Assembly: GCF_029910215.1 (NCBI RefSeq)
Contig: NZ_CP110396.1
Location: forward strand, 1,240,001-1,304,000
Reading direction: 5' to 3'
Source: Paraburkholderia sp. D15
Lineage (GTDB): Bacteria; Pseudomonadota; Gammaproteobacteria; Burkholderiales; Burkholderiaceae
Length of the DNA stretch: 64,000 nt
The notes under the pieces were generated by a model. That model worked only from the letters and a program-made list of their open reading frames with translations. It was not told the origin of the DNA and did no database searches. Of this stretch, positions 53,745-63,309 are shown piece by piece. The translations under genes were made by a program, and so were the position numbers. Each line of letters starts with the position of its first letter. Position 1 is the stretch's first letter.

Positions 53745-55376
53745 CTATTCGCCACTTTCGGCCTTGATCCGCGCGCGCAATTCGAACTTCTGGATTTTCC
53801 CCGTCGACGTCTTCGGTAATTCGCCGAAGCGCACCGCCTTCGGCAACTTGTAGCCTGCGAGAAACAGCCGGCAGTGCGCGATGATTTCTTCTTCGCTCAC
53901 CAAGACGCCTTCCTTGAGTTCGACGAACGCACACGGTACTTCGCCCCATTTCGGATCGGCCATGGCAACCACGGCCGCCACCGAAACGGCGGGATGCCGG
54001 TACAGCGTGTCTTCGACTTCGATACTCGAAATGTTCTCGCCGCCCGAGATGATGATGTCCTTGCTGCGATCGCGAATGCGAATGTAGCCGTCGGGCATCC
54101 GTACACCGAGATCGCCAGTGTGGAACCAGCCGCCGCGGAACGACGCTTCTGTCGCGCGCTCGTTCTTCAGATAGCCCTTCATGCAGATGTTGCCGCGAAA
54201 CATGATTTCGCCGAGCGTCTCGCCGTCGTCGGGTACGGGAGCGAGGGTGTCCGGATCGAGCACGGTGACCGCGGCCTGCAGGTGGTAGCGCACGCCCTGG
54301 CGTGCGTTCAGTTCGGCGCGCGCGGCGTCGTCGAGTGCTTCCCATGATTCCTGTTTTGCGCACACCGCCGCGGGTCCATAGGTTTCGGTCAAGCCGTACA
54401 CGTGCGTCAGATCGAAACCGATCTCCTTCATCTTCGCGATCACGGCGGGCGGCGGCGCGGCGCCTGCGACCATCGTCGACACGCGATGCGTAATACCCTC
54501 GCGCCATTCGGCCGGCGCGTTGGCGAGCGCGCTCTGCACGATCGGCGCGCCGCAATAATGCGTGATGTTCTCGCGGCGAATCAGATCGAACACCGTCTTC
54601 GCGTCGAACTTGCGCAGACAGACATTCACGCCCGCGCGCGCGGCGACCGTCCATGGGAAACACCAGCCGTTGCAATGGAACAGCGGCAAAGTCCACAGGT
54701 AGACCGCGTGCTTCGGCATATCCCATTCGAGGATATTGCTCAGCGCATTCAGATACGCGCCACGATGGTGATAGACCACGCCCTTCGGATCGCCAGTCGT
54801 GCCGGACGTGTAGTTCAGCGCGATCGCATCCCATTCGTCGGCGGGCATCGTCCACGCGAACGCGGGATCGCCCGTTTGCAGAAACGCCTCGTAGTCCGTC
54901 GCGCGAATGAACTTCGCCGGGTCCGCCGGCATCGCGTCGGCCACGCTGATCACGCGCAGGTCGGGAAACTCCAGCGCGGCACGGTGCGCAAGCTCGCCGT
55001 ATTCCGTATCGACGATCAACGCCTTCGCCTCGCCATGACGCAGCATGAACAGCAGCGACGACACGTCGAGCCGCGTATTCAACGTGTTGAGAACGGCGCC
55101 GGCCATCGGCACGCCGAAGTGTGCTTCCACCATCGGAGGAATATTGGGCAGCAACGCGGCCACCGTGTCGCCCCGCTCGACACCAGCCTGCCTTAACGCG
55201 CTGGCCAGACGCCGCGCGCGCTCATACGTCTCGCGCCAGTTGCGGCGAATCTCCCCGTGGACGACCGCTGGCCGCTCACCGTAGACTTCCGCTGCACGCA
55301 CGATGAAATCGATCGGCGTCAGCGGGACATAGTTGGCCTCACGCCGCTCGAGGCCTTCTTCGAACATGTGCTTCAT
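53745..55376 (-). CDS. Acyl-CoA synthetase (AMP-forming)
   Basis: A 543-aa ligase that activates a carboxylic acid with ATP and CoA. Core motifs are YTSGTTGDPKGVVYHH (phosphate-binding), HVYGLTETYGP, GGWFHTGDLGV, RSKDIIISGGENIS and the catalytic Lys in TSTGKIQK. It resembles the AlkK/DmdB group of medium-chain or methylmercaptopropionate ligases. It is divergent from a Crp/Fnr regulator, with a CRP-type palindrome between them. The substrate is not determined. Confidence 0.93.
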   Translation of the reverse strand: MKHMFEEGLERREANYVPLTPIDFIVRAAEVYGERPAVVHGEIRRNWRETYERARRLASALRQAGVERGDTVAALLPNIPPMVEAHFGVPMAGAVLNTLNTRLDVSSLLFMLRHGEAKALIVDTEYGELAHRAALEFPDLRVISVADAMPADPAKFIRATDYEAFLQTGDPAFAWTMPADEWDAIALNYTSGTTGDPKGVVYHHRGAYLNALSNILEWDMPKHAVYLWTLPLFHCNGWCFPWTVAARAGVNVCLRKFDAKTVFDLIRRENITHYCGAPIVQSALANAPAEWREGITHRVSTMVAGAAPPPAVIAKMKEIGFDLTHVYGLTETYGPAAVCAKQESWEALDDAARAELNARQGVRYHLQAAVTVLDPDTLAPVPDDGETLGEIMFRGNICMKGYLKNERATEASFRGGWFHTGDLGVRMPDGYIRIRDRSKDIIISGGENISSIEVEDTLYRHPAVSVAAVVAMADPKWGEVPCAFVELKEGVLVSEEEIIAHCRLFLAGYKLPKAVRFGELPKTSTGKIQKFELRARIKAESGE

Positions 55377-55456
55377 CGCATCGTCTCCTGAGGCGCCGGG
55401 CGCCCCGTCGATTATTCTGATTGGTGAGCAAGCCTAGCAACGCCCATGGTGAACTG

Positions 55457-55476
55457 TCTGTCATTCAAATGACAGA
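55457..55476. promoter_or_regulatory. CRP/FNR-type palindrome between acyl-CoA synthetase and crp-like gene
   Basis: TGTCA-N6-TGACA with further matching flanks (TCTGTCATT and AATGACAGA around a CA centre). It lies 80 bases before the acyl-CoA synthetase start and 50 before the regulator start. It is a plausible site for the regulator encoded next to it. Confidence 0.65.
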
Positions 55477-55526
55477 GTGGTTCGCCCTGAGGTTTGATTC
55501 TCTATCCGCGACACCCAACGCCACTC

Positions 55527-56273
55527 ATGAACGACGCCACGCTCCCGGTTCCCGCAGATGCCCGCTCGCCACGCGCCGAACGGATTCCCCGGGACGCATT
55601 GCCCGCGCTGTTCGACACCTGCGCCTGGTTTCGCGCGCTCGCTGCCGGCCATCAGGCGCTGGTGCTCGCGAACTCGCACGCCGAGCGGCTGGAGGGCGGC
55701 GCATGGGTCGCGCGCCGCCAGGAGCCGTCGCATTACTGGATCGGCGTGCATTCCGGGCTGATCAAGCTCGCCATCTATAACGCGTCCGGGCGCAGTTGCA
55801 CGCTGTCGGGCGTGCCGCCCGGCGGCTGGTTCGGCGAAGGTAGCGTGATCAAGCGCGAACTGCGCAAGTACGACGTCGCCACGATCCAGCCATCGCTCGT
55901 GATGTTCGTGCCGTCGGCCACGTTCCATGCATTGCTGGAGTCGAGCCTGCCGTTCACCGGCTTCGTGATTCGCCAGTTGAATAACCGGATGGGCGAATTC
56001 ATCGCGTCGATCCAAAACAGCCGCTTGCTGGACGTGGATGCGCGCGTCGCCCAGTCGCTCGCACAATTGTTCAATCCCGATCTTTATCCCGACACTGGCC
56101 GCACACTCGCGATTTCGCAGGAAGAAGTCGGCCTGTTGGCCGGCGTTTCGCGACAAAGAATCAATCAGGCGTTGCAAAACCTCGAAAAACTGGGGATCTT
56201 GCAGCTCTCCTATAACCAGATCGACGTGCTCGATCTGGATCGTTTGGCCGCGTTCGGGCGGGAACAGATTTGA
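55527..56273 (+). CDS. Crp/Fnr family transcriptional regulator
   Basis: A 248-aa regulator. A cyclic-nucleotide-binding-like N-terminal domain (HYWIGVHSGLIKLAI, PPGGWFGEGSVIKRE) is followed by a Crp HTH (ISQEEVGLLAGVSRQRINQALQNLEKLGIL). The recognition helix SRQRINQ has Gln where E. coli CRP has Glu, which fits an operator other than TGTGA. The palindrome in the adjacent spacer reads TGTCA-N6-TGACA. Start chosen at MNDATLP; the ATG has little ribosome site. The ligand is unknown. Confidence 0.87.
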   Translation: MNDATLPVPADARSPRAERIPRDALPALFDTCAWFRALAAGHQALVLANSHAERLEGGAWVARRQEPSHYWIGVHSGLIKLAIYNASGRSCTLSGVPPGGWFGEGSVIKRELRKYDVATIQPSLVMFVPSATFHALLESSLPFTGFVIRQLNNRMGEFIASIQNSRLLDVDARVAQSLAQLFNPDLYPDTGRTLAISQEEVGLLAGVSRQRINQALQNLEKLGILQLSYNQIDVLDLDRLAAFGREQI

Positions 56274-56348
56274 ATTAACACTCGGCGAGGCGACACCCGG
56301 CGCCGCACCGCTCGTTGATTTAGCGTCTTCGCTTGACCCACCCTCGTC

Positions 56349-56375
56349 AAGGCCGCCACACGCGGCCTTTCTGTT
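56349..56375 (+). terminator. Terminator after the Crp/Fnr gene
   Basis: AAGGCCGC (56349-56356) pairs with GCGGCCTT (56362-56369) over CACAC, followed by TCTGTT. The T-run is short. Confidence 0.65.
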
Positions 56376-56496
56376 GCTCGCTTAAATTTTCAGCAGAAAC
56401 AAATAAAGAAAGCGCTGAAGCAGCCGTTATGCGATTCATGCAACGCAGATTGCAGCCCATCCCTATTCCGAGCCCAACGTATCGTCGAATCCGATA

Positions 56497-58056
56497 ATGA
56501 ACCGTCTGACACTGAAACAGAAACTGTGGGTGCCGTTGCTGTTGTGCTGGGTTGCGCTGTTGATCGTAACCGTTGTCAATGCGTTCGACGCACGTAACGC
56601 CCAGATGGACGCACGGCGCGCCGACCTCGCCGACGTGACGGACATGGCGCTATCGATCGTCGCGGACTACGCGAAGCAGGCCGAGGCCGGCAAGTTCTCC
56701 GTCGATGACGCGAAACAGCAGGCTATCGCCCGCGTCAATGCACAGCGCTACGGTGCCTCCGGCTACGTGACGATCGTGCGCAGCGACTCCGTCATGGTCG
56801 ATCATCCGATGAGTCCGAAGCTCAATGGCAAGGACATGAGCGGTTTCCGCGATGCCAAGGGCAACGCGCTTTACAGCGACATCGCGCGGGCGGGTGGGTC
56901 GGCGTCTGGTGCCGGCTACCTGGGATATTGGTGGCCGAAACCCGGCGAAACCACCCCGAGCGAAAAGATCGGCTACGTGAAGCGCTTTGCTCCGTGGGGC
57001 TGGGACTTCATCGCCGGCGCCTACATGGACGACATCCAGGCGCAGTTCTATACGACGCTCGAGCGTTCGGCCGGCATGTTGATCGTGCTCGGCGTGCTGG
57101 TGTCGTTCGTCGCATCGCGCGTGGTACGCAGCGTATCGCGCTCGATCGGCGGCGAACCCGTGACGGCTGCGACCATCGCGATGCAGATCGCCCGCGGCGA
57201 TCTCGCCACGCACATCGATCTGCGCCGCGACGATACGTCGAGCCTGCTGTATTCGCTGCGCGAAATGCGCAATCAGCTCGCCGCCACCATCGGGCGGATC
57301 AAGAACTCCGCTGAAACGATCACGGTGGCATCGAAGGAAATCGCGGCGGGCAACCTCGATCTCTCGAGCCGCACCGAGGAACAGGCCGCGTCGCTGCAAC
57401 AGACCGCCGCCAGCATGGACGAGCTCACCAAGACCGTCACGCAGAATGCCGACAATGCGGCCACCGCCTCGGAACTCGCGGCGGACGCGTCGAACATCGC
57501 CGCGCGCGGTGGCCAGGTGGTCAACGACGTGGTCGAGAAAATGGCCGGCATTTCCGATAGTTCGCGCAAGATCGGCGAGATCATCAGCGTGATCGAAGGA
57601 ATTGCGTTTCAGACCAATATTCTCGCGCTGAACGCCGCGGTCGAAGCCGCACGCGCCGGCGAAGAGGGTCGCGGTTTCGCGGTCGTCGCCGGCGAGGTGC
57701 GCAACCTCGCGCAGCGCAGCGCGACGGCGGCCAAGGAGATCAAGGTGCTGATCGACCAGTCGGTCGCGCAGGTCGGCGAAGGTTCGACGCTGGCCGGCCG
57801 GGCCGGCAGCACGATCGGCGAAGTGGTCGATGCGGTGCGCCGCGTGACGGCGATCATGAACGAAATTTCGGCGGCGTCGAAGGAGCAGAGTTCGGGCATC
57901 GGCGAGGTGAATCTCGCGATCCGCCAGATGGACGACGTCACGCAACGCAATGCGGCGCTCGTCGAGCAGGCAGCCGCCGCGGCCGGCTCGCTCGATGAAC
58001 AGACCGAGCGCCTACGGCATGCGGTGGCGGTGTTCAAGGTCGAACAGCCGGCATAG
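56497..58056 (+). CDS. Methyl-accepting chemotaxis protein
   Basis: A 519-aa chemoreceptor. TM1 is [21 protein letters not shown] (about residues 10-28), a periplasmic single-Cache domain (about 35-185, with [20 protein letters not shown]), TM2 (about 193-210, [17 protein letters not shown]), HAMP, and the signalling tip with [21 protein letters not shown]. The domain type suggests sensing of small acids or similar ligands. No CheR-binding pentapeptide is visible at the C-terminus. No chemotaxis operon is nearby. Confidence 0.93.
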   Translation: MNRLTLKQKLWVPLLLCWVALLIVTVVNAFDARNAQMDARRADLADVTDMALSIVADYAKQAEAGKFSVDDAKQQAIARVNAQRYGASGYVTIVRSDSVMVDHPMSPKLNGKDMSGFRDAKGNALYSDIARAGGSASGAGYLGYWWPKPGETTPSEKIGYVKRFAPWGWDFIAGAYMDDIQAQFYTTLERSAGMLIVLGVLVSFVASRVVRSVSRSIGGEPVTAATIAMQIARGDLATHIDLRRDDTSSLLYSLREMRNQLAATIGRIKNSAETITVASKEIAAGNLDLSSRTEEQAASLQQTAASMDELTKTVTQNADNAATASELAADASNIAARGGQVVNDVVEKMAGISDSSRKIGEIISVIEGIAFQTNILALNAAVEAARAGEEGRGFAVVAGEVRNLAQRSATAAKEIKVLIDQSVAQVGEGSTLAGRAGSTIGEVVDAVRRVTAIMNEISAASKEQSSGIGEVNLAIRQMDDVTQRNAALVEQAAAAAGSLDEQTERLRHAVAVFKVEQPA

Positions 58057-58106
58057 CGCCGTCTGAAGGACGAATGCCTAAGCGCGTGGGTCGCGTCGAT
58101 CGCGAT

Positions 58107-58460
58107 CTACGCGGTTCCGATATCGTTCTTGCGCGACAGCGGACGATCGAGCATCGCATCCGTGCCAAACAGCGCAAACGCGATATCCGCCAACACCCCT
58201 GATTTTCTCCACCGCAAATAGTAGCGATGCGCGGTCTGATACGGCGCGTAGCGCTCAGGCATCGCGCTCCACGGCGCACGCGTGCGCAACACCCACATCA
58301 CGCTATTCACCACGCGACGAATATCGATGCTCGGACGCCCTCGGCGCGGGCCATGGTCCTTCATTTCAGGCAACAACGGCACGATGCGATGCCATTGATC
58401 GTCGGTGAGATCGTGAATGACGGGCGATTGAGGCAACGGGTCTGAAGCGGAAGGTTTCAT
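58107..58460 (-). pseudogene. Transposase N-terminal (DUF4096) fragment, IS5-like
   Basis: A 117-aa frame with LTDDQWHRIVPLLPE and RRGRPSIDIRRVVNSVMWVLRTRAPWSAMPERYAPYQTAHRYY (in parts: RRGRPSIDIRRVVNS, GAPW-type RAPWSAMPERY), which is the DUF4096 helical domain that starts IS5-family transposases. The catalytic DDE half is missing and no inverted repeats were found. It is a remnant or a stand-alone DUF4096 protein. Confidence 0.65.
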
Positions 58461-58673
58461 GCAGTGGAAACGCGCACTCGCGGCCCGGCTTGAAGACGTG
58501 GCCGCGAAAATAAGTCTGTCGATGGATGGACTTCAGACTAACGCATGCCCGCTTGCGCGACCGTTAATTCTTGTTAGATAAACGTGTGCAATTGTCAGAA
58601 ACGGCAACGATTTATCGTGCGATAAATGTGCAATTGAAATGCCGCTTTTTGTTCTTCCAGAAATTGCGCGCAT

Positions 58674-58703
58674 AAAAAAAGGTGCCGCGAACGGCACCTT
58701 TTT
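58674..58703. terminator. Bidirectional terminator after the porin gene
   Basis: GGTGCCG-CGAA-CGGCACC (58681-58698) has a perfect 7-bp stem. On the minus strand the loop reads TTCG and is followed by seven T residues, so it is the porin terminator; the plus strand also has a T-run. Confidence 0.9.
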
Positions 58704-58732
58704 CTACAACAAGGTCAGGCTTCTGCTGAAGC

Positions 58733-59878
58733 TTAGAAGCGGTGACGCAGACCGACCGTAGCAGCCGTCTGGTTCTTCGACGACGACGGCAGTTGCGAGT
58801 TGTCGCCGCTGTAGATCGAAGCAACTGCGTTGCTGTCGCCCATTGCGTGCTGGTACACGGCTTGAGCGTAGACGTCCGTACGACGCGACAGCGAGTAGTC
58901 AGCTTGCACGCCGATCTGGTGGTAACGGACCGAATCCGAACCGCCGTTCGTTGCGAAGCCGTAGCCCTTGCCGTCCGTGAACGTGTAAGCAACGCCCAGG
59001 CTCATTGCCGGCGTCAGGTTGTACTTGCCGTTGACTTCGTAGTTGTTGGCGCGCAGCGATTGTGCACCACCCAGAACGTTGTCGATGCGCGATTGCGTCC
59101 ATGCCAGACCGACGGTTGCCGGGCCGAATGCGTACGAGCCTGCTGCGCCGAACTCACGTTGACGGAAGTTGCCGCCCAGACCCAGCAGCGAGCCGTCCGA
59201 CGCGCCGCCGTTGCTTGCCGTGCCAGCACCGTTCGTTGCGCCCGGGTTGTTTTGCTGTGCGTATGCAGCACCCAGGTGCAGGCCTTGCCACTGGTATGCA
59301 GCACCGACGCTGTATTCACGGTTGTTTGCGAATGCGCCAGCCTGGTTCGAGAAGCCGTACGTGCCGCCGAACGTGAAGCCTGCGTAGTTAGCGCTCGAGT
59401 ACTTGATCGAGTTGTTAACCGCGAAGCCGCCGTTGGTGCTCAGGTTGTCGTTGTTGAACGGGTGAGCGAAGTACGTACCACCCCAGCTGCCCGTCGCGGT
59501 CAGCGGTGCCAGGTAGTCTTGTGCCGCGTCGTATTGACGACCCAGCGTGACCGTACCGAATTGCTGGCTCGACAGACCGACGAACGCTTGACGGTTGAAC
59601 ATGCCGTTGTTGTTAGCGAACTTGCCGTTGTTGACGTTGAAGCCGCTTTCCAACGTGAAGATTGCCTTCAGACCGCCGCCCAGATCTTCCGAACCGCGCA
59701 GACCGAACATGCTTTGGTTGATACCACCGCTACCTGCCGAGTACTTGGCGTTGTGGTTGACGTTGCTGGTGTACGTCAGGCCTGCGTCGAGCAAACCATA
59801 CAGGGTCACGCTGCTTTGTGCGTGAGCGACGGATGCGAACGATGCGGCAACCGCAACGACGATGAGACTCTTTTTCAT
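58733..59878 (-). CDS. Gram-negative porin (OmpC-like)
   Basis: A 381-aa outer-membrane porin typical of Burkholderiales. The signal peptide (MKKSLIVVAVAASFASVAHA) precedes QSSVTLYGLLDAGLTYTSN; FNRQAFVGLSSQQFGTVTLGRQYDA is the conserved strand-loop; and the protein ends VGLRHRF with the terminal Phe needed for barrel insertion. A GGAG ribosome site lies 8 bases before the ATG. It forms a trimeric channel for small hydrophilic solutes. The selectivity is unknown. Confidence 0.95.
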   Translation of the reverse strand: MKKSLIVVAVAASFASVAHAQSSVTLYGLLDAGLTYTSNVNHNAKYSAGSGGINQSMFGLRGSEDLGGGLKAIFTLESGFNVNNGKFANNNGMFNRQAFVGLSSQQFGTVTLGRQYDAAQDYLAPLTATGSWGGTYFAHPFNNDNLSTNGGFAVNNSIKYSSANYAGFTFGGTYGFSNQAGAFANNREYSVGAAYQWQGLHLGAAYAQQNNPGATNGAGTASNGGASDGSLLGLGGNFRQREFGAAGSYAFGPATVGLAWTQSRIDNVLGGAQSLRANNYEVNGKYNLTPAMSLGVAYTFTDGKGYGFATNGGSDSVRYHQIGVQADYSLSRRTDVYAQAVYQHAMGDSNAVASIYSGDNSQLPSSSKNQTAATVGLRHRF

Positions 59879-60754
59879 GCGTGGGACTCCTGTTCGATAA
59901 ATTTACGCGGGGAGCGGGACCTGCCTCGACAGCGCATGCGTTGCATCCGCCACCGCCCTTTTTGCCGATCCGAATTTCGGCCGGCAGCCGGGCACCCTTG
60001 AAACGAAGCGTGAGTGTAGGGGGACACCCTAATCGGGAAGCCCGCAATTTACACAACAGGATTTTTCAAAATTCGCAACAATCTGGTCACACAACCTATT
60101 AAGTCGTTGTTTCTTAGACAGTTATCGCAACATCACGGAGGCAGGGCATCTGCTCCCGCCATAACTGAATGGCAAGTTCTCAATATTAAAAGTTGTGCGT
60201 TTGCAACACCGTTTTAATACGGCTGACGTAATCGGGTCGGACCCAATCGGAAAAATCGTTTGGATATTGCTCGAAAATGAGGCAGCACAAGGTACTGCAT
60301 TAAGTCGCGCCGTACATTTATTTTAAAAAGACGGGAACTTAATTCGATTAATCTGGTCGCGTCATTTCAATCCATTTTGTCGCCTATCAACAGCAAGAAA
60401 ATGGCAGGACGGAAAATGATGGGACGCAGTGTGTAGTCGAAGTAGTCGAGCCAGGTTTCGCGGTGATCGAGATGCAGAGGGCGACGCAGGAAAAGGCGGC
60501 GTGGCGTTTTGGGTGGGGACGGCAGAACAGCGAGCGAGGCAGCGTGGACAGGGAAGCCTCCAGCACGGGTGTTGCCCGGAGGTGAACTGCGGCGCCGGCC
60601 GCCGCGTGACAAGACCCGTGCTGAGAGCGGACGGCAACCATCGAACAGCCTTCCGACTCTATTTAACGACGAACACTGTCCATTTTTTACACGGAGTTTC
60701 CCTAGTTCCCGGCAAGCCTTACCTTATGCGCCCGTCCTGCAAGCGCGAGGCAAG
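59879..60754. other. Upstream region of the porin gene without a clear gene
   Basis: About 875 bases. From 60040 to 60370 the sequence is A/T-rich and probably carries the regulated porin promoter and a leader. Small frames in 60367-60641 have no known domain. I see no RNA gene or strong repeat. Confidence 0.5.
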
Positions 60755-60904
60755 CTAGTTGTCATCATTCTCCGGCGGCGACTCAGGGGCGAGCGGATCG
60801 GCCTCGGGCGGCTCACCGGGCAATGGACGCGGTTGCTCACCCGGTTCATCGAGCGGTTGATTGGAGGGGTCGGCGAAGGGATCGACGGTGGGATCGGTTT
60901 GCAT
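60755..60904 (-). CDS. Small Pro/Asp/Glu-rich hypothetical protein
   Basis: A 49-aa frame that begins MQTDPTVDPFADPSNQP and continues as PGEQPRPLPGEPPEADP to DDN. Acidic, proline-rich short proteins of this style occur in many Burkholderia genomes. There is no clear ribosome site. It may be real but is not certain. Confidence 0.42.
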   Translation of the reverse strand: MQTDPTVDPFADPSNQPLDEPGEQPRPLPGEPPEADPLAPESPPENDDN

Positions 60905-61611
60905 GATGAACGTCCAGTGACGGGAAAAAGCTCCCAATCATGGACGCGCAACAGCTATTCCCGCGGGATCGTGCATCGGGGCGTGGCTTGAGCGAAAGGC
61001 GCAGCGAATTCGGGAGATCGTGCGCAACGCGCGCCGCCCCCGTCGTTTCTGTAGTTTTTGCCCAACTTCGCAGCGAAACTTTCAATGCCCGCGCCCCACT
61101 CGATCCGTCGCAACAGCGCTCGCGATCGACCGAACGTCGCTCAACTCAATCGAACGAGCTCGGGACATCGTCCACGGAGCCCGTCAGGAAGGCCTCCAGT
61201 CCGAAAAGCCAGGCGAAGCAGAACGTGATACGGGTCAACGCGGGCACCCGTTTGCGCGGCATGACTTCGATGCCGTCAAGCGGCGAAGGCAGCAGCGGTT
61301 GGGCAGAGACGTAGTCGGTAGCGGTGTGGTCGGGTCGCATGATAGTTCTCGTTATTGATACGGTTTGACGCCGACATTCAGCAATGCACGTGCCACTCGC
61401 GGAGAAGAAGCCCAGATTTTGCGGAACAGGATGTAGTCACGCGCGACAACAAATTGCGCAACCTGGCGCACGCCTTCCAGCTACGTTGAAGCAAACCAGA
61501 AGAGGCCATAGAAAGCGCGGAATAAAATCTGTTTGAATCCACGCGACCGATTTAATCGCACCTGAAACGCGACATATTGCCGCGCGCGATTATCGATTCC
61601 ACGCCCGCAAT
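60905..61611. other. Gene-poor region before the tRNA-like element
   Basis: About 700 bases with no convincing gene. A 64-aa minus-strand frame (61146-61340) has a hydrophobic stretch (TFCFAWLFGLEAFL) but no recognisable domain or good ribosome site. I leave it as unsupported. Confidence 0.45.
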
Positions 61612-61643
61612 AAAAAAGGGTTCCGATATGTCGGAACCCTTTT
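61612..61643 (-). terminator. Terminator following the tRNA-like gene
   Basis: GGGTTCCGA (61618-61626) pairs with TCGGAACCC (61631-61639) over TATG. On the minus strand a T-run follows (61612-61617), as expected for the end of a tRNA transcript. Confidence 0.8.
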
Positions 61644-61651
61644 CACATCCA

Positions 61652-61711
61652 TGGTGGGCCGGGTGGGATTCGAACCCACGATGTCCTTTCGGAGGCGGAT
61701 TATGAGTCCGC
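61652..61711 (-). tRNA. tRNA 3' portion with CAU anticodon (Met or Ile2), likely island attachment remnant
   Basis: On the minus strand the element ends CCA (61652-61654) after a discriminator A. The 3' acceptor strand reads CCGGCCC (61656-61662), the T-arm is GTGGG-TTCGAAT-CCCAC (61663-61679), and the anticodon arm is GCGGA-CTCATAA-TCCGC (61695-61711) with anticodon CAT at 61702-61704. The variable region (61680-61694) is 15 bases, longer than usual for Met or Ile. A proper 5' half does not follow: the expected GGGCCGG acceptor strand and a normal D-arm are missing. GGGCGGC (61749-61755) would pair with only 5 of 7. The D-side sequence already holds a copy of the integrase-region repeat, so I read this as an attL remnant rather than a working tRNA. 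Confidence 0.55.
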
Positions 61712-61717
61712 TGCTTT

Positions 61718-61903
61718 GTAGCCTTGACCCCTTATCCCATATAGGCACGCCGCCCTAACCCATTGAATTCACGAGAATTATATAATCACTGCTTGTCATT
61801 GGTTGCCGTTGCTTGTCACTCTCCCGTAGCCTATGCGTAGCCTTTTTGATGGACGCGACCGTAGCCTAGACCTAGAATTAGGCTACACCACCACGGAGGC
61901 TAC
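61718..61903. repeat. GTAGCCT repeat array and TGCTTGTCA direct repeats upstream of integrase
   Basis: GTAGCCT occurs at 61718, 61826, 61837 and 61861 on the plus strand and inverted (AGGCTAC) at 61880 and 61897. TGCTTGTCA occurs at 61790-61798 and 61810-61818, 20 bases apart. The copies at 61861 and 61879 form an inverted repeat (GTAGCCTA/TAGGCTAC). Integrase arm sites or an excisionase/repressor operator are the likely roles. Confidence 0.7.
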
Positions 61904-61908
61904 AACCC

Positions 61909-63309
61909 ATGTTTGACTACCCGAAGAAGGCAAAAATAACACAGGCGGCAATCGACTCCTGGCCGCTCAGCGACGGCAAACAGATCACCATCGTGGACAC
62001 CGATATCAATGGGTTCGGTATCCGAATAGGGGCAACCTCGAAAAGCTTTATTGTATATAAGCGGGTTGCCGGGGGCGCGCCGAAACGGGTGACCTTGGGC
62101 AAATTTGGGCATATCACGGTTGCCGAGGCTCGCAAGCTGGCGGCGCAAAAATTGTCTGAACTGACCCATGGTGTTGATCCGAACAAGACTAAAAAAGAAA
62201 AGAAGCAGGTAGAAAAACAAGAGAAAGCACAAGCTACTACTCATACGACTCAGACCGTGCGTTGGGTTCTCGATACCTACAAAGAAAAACATATCGAAGG
62301 AAATAAGAAAGGCCGTCACGGCACTCTTCGCAGCGTCAATTACACATACGATTACTTTGACGAACGAGAACTTACACTACTGGAACAAGATAAAAAGACT
62401 AAAGAATGGAAAATTAAGGGCGCTGCTACTCTTTCAAGCTGGCTTGACAGACCCTTTAGAAGTATCACACGCGAAGAAGTATTGAATCGCTTCGAAATGT
62501 ATGAGCGTGCAAAGCCGACCCGAGTCAAGGGTAATATTCTGGCTCCGATTGTCAGAACTCATCAAGTCTCGTTCAAATTCATGAGTTCGGCTTTTAATTT
62601 TGTGATTGCTCGTGAGAATCTTGCAATCACTGAAAACTACTACAACCCTTTTGACATTCTTAAAGCTTACAAAAAATGGAAGCCGACGAATGTACGCACT
62701 AACTTTGTCGATGTTCGCAAGAAAGAATTCGGGGATTGGTGGAGCGCGGTTCTTAAATATGCAAAGCATAATCCAGTGATCAGTGACTATATTCTTTTTA
62801 GCTTGCTGCAAGTTGGCCGAAGCATTGACATTGCACCACTTAAATTTGAAAACGTTGACTTTGAACTTGGGGAAGTTCGCTACTACTCCACCAAGAACAC
62901 ACTTGATTATATTTTCCCCGTTACGAAGCTTGGCATGGAAATTTTGGAGCGTCGCAAAAAAGAGAAGATAAACGATTATGTGTTTGGCTATCACGACAGC
63001 AAGGTCGGCCATGTAACGCAAGATGCGAAAGCCCATTTTGCCAACATAGCTAAAAATTGCGGTAAGCTCATCACTCACCATGATTTGCGCAGAACGTGGG
63101 GCACGAGCGCACGGCTTCAGAAGATTGATGAGAGAACAATCAATTTTCTGCTCAAGCACAAGGCAACTGATATTAACAAGCACTACCTTATGCAGCACTA
63201 CGACGAAATCAAGGAAGCTCTTCAAGCCGTTGAAGATCTCTTTGTGCAAAAAGGTATAGAAGCTATGCAGACGACAGAAACAACAGAAGATAACAAGGAA
63301 GCGGCATGA
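61909..63309 (+). CDS. int: Tyrosine integrase, P4-like with DUF4102 arm-binding domain
   Basis: A 466-aa integrase. The N-terminal arm-binding domain is GFGIRIGATSKSFIVYKRV and KRVTLGKFGHITVAEARKLA, followed by a Lys/Glu/Gln-rich linker (about residues 95-112) and a core-binding region. The catalytic domain shows Arg in LLQVGRSIDIAPLKF, HxxR in HHDLRRTWGTSA and the likely Tyr in KHYLMQHYDEI, with His in LLKHKATDI before it. The box-I context is atypical. It begins 198 bases from the tRNA remnant. Its stop overlaps the next start by 4 bases (ATGA). Confidence 0.93.
   Translation: MFDYPKKAKITQAAIDSWPLSDGKQITIVDTDINGFGIRIGATSKSFIVYKRVAGGAPKRVTLGKFGHITVAEARKLAAQKLSELTHGVDPNKTKKEKKQVEKQEKAQATTHTTQTVRWVLDTYKEKHIEGNKKGRHGTLRSVNYTYDYFDERELTLLEQDKKTKEWKIKGAATLSSWLDRPFRSITREEVLNRFEMYERAKPTRVKGNILAPIVRTHQVSFKFMSSAFNFVIARENLAITENYYNPFDILKAYKKWKPTNVRTNFVDVRKKEFGDWWSAVLKYAKHNPVISDYILFSLLQVGRSIDIAPLKFENVDFELGEVRYYSTKNTLDYIFPVTKLGMEILERRKKEKINDYVFGYHDSKVGHVTQDAKAHFANIAKNCGKLITHHDLRRTWGTSARLQKIDERTINFLLKHKATDINKHYLMQHYDEIKEALQAVEDLFVQKGIEAMQTTETTEDNKEAA

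Noticed and set aside
61146..61340. 64-aa minus-strand frame with a hydrophobic stretch
   Set aside because: No ribosome site of note and no recognisable family; kept only as a note in the intergenic entry.
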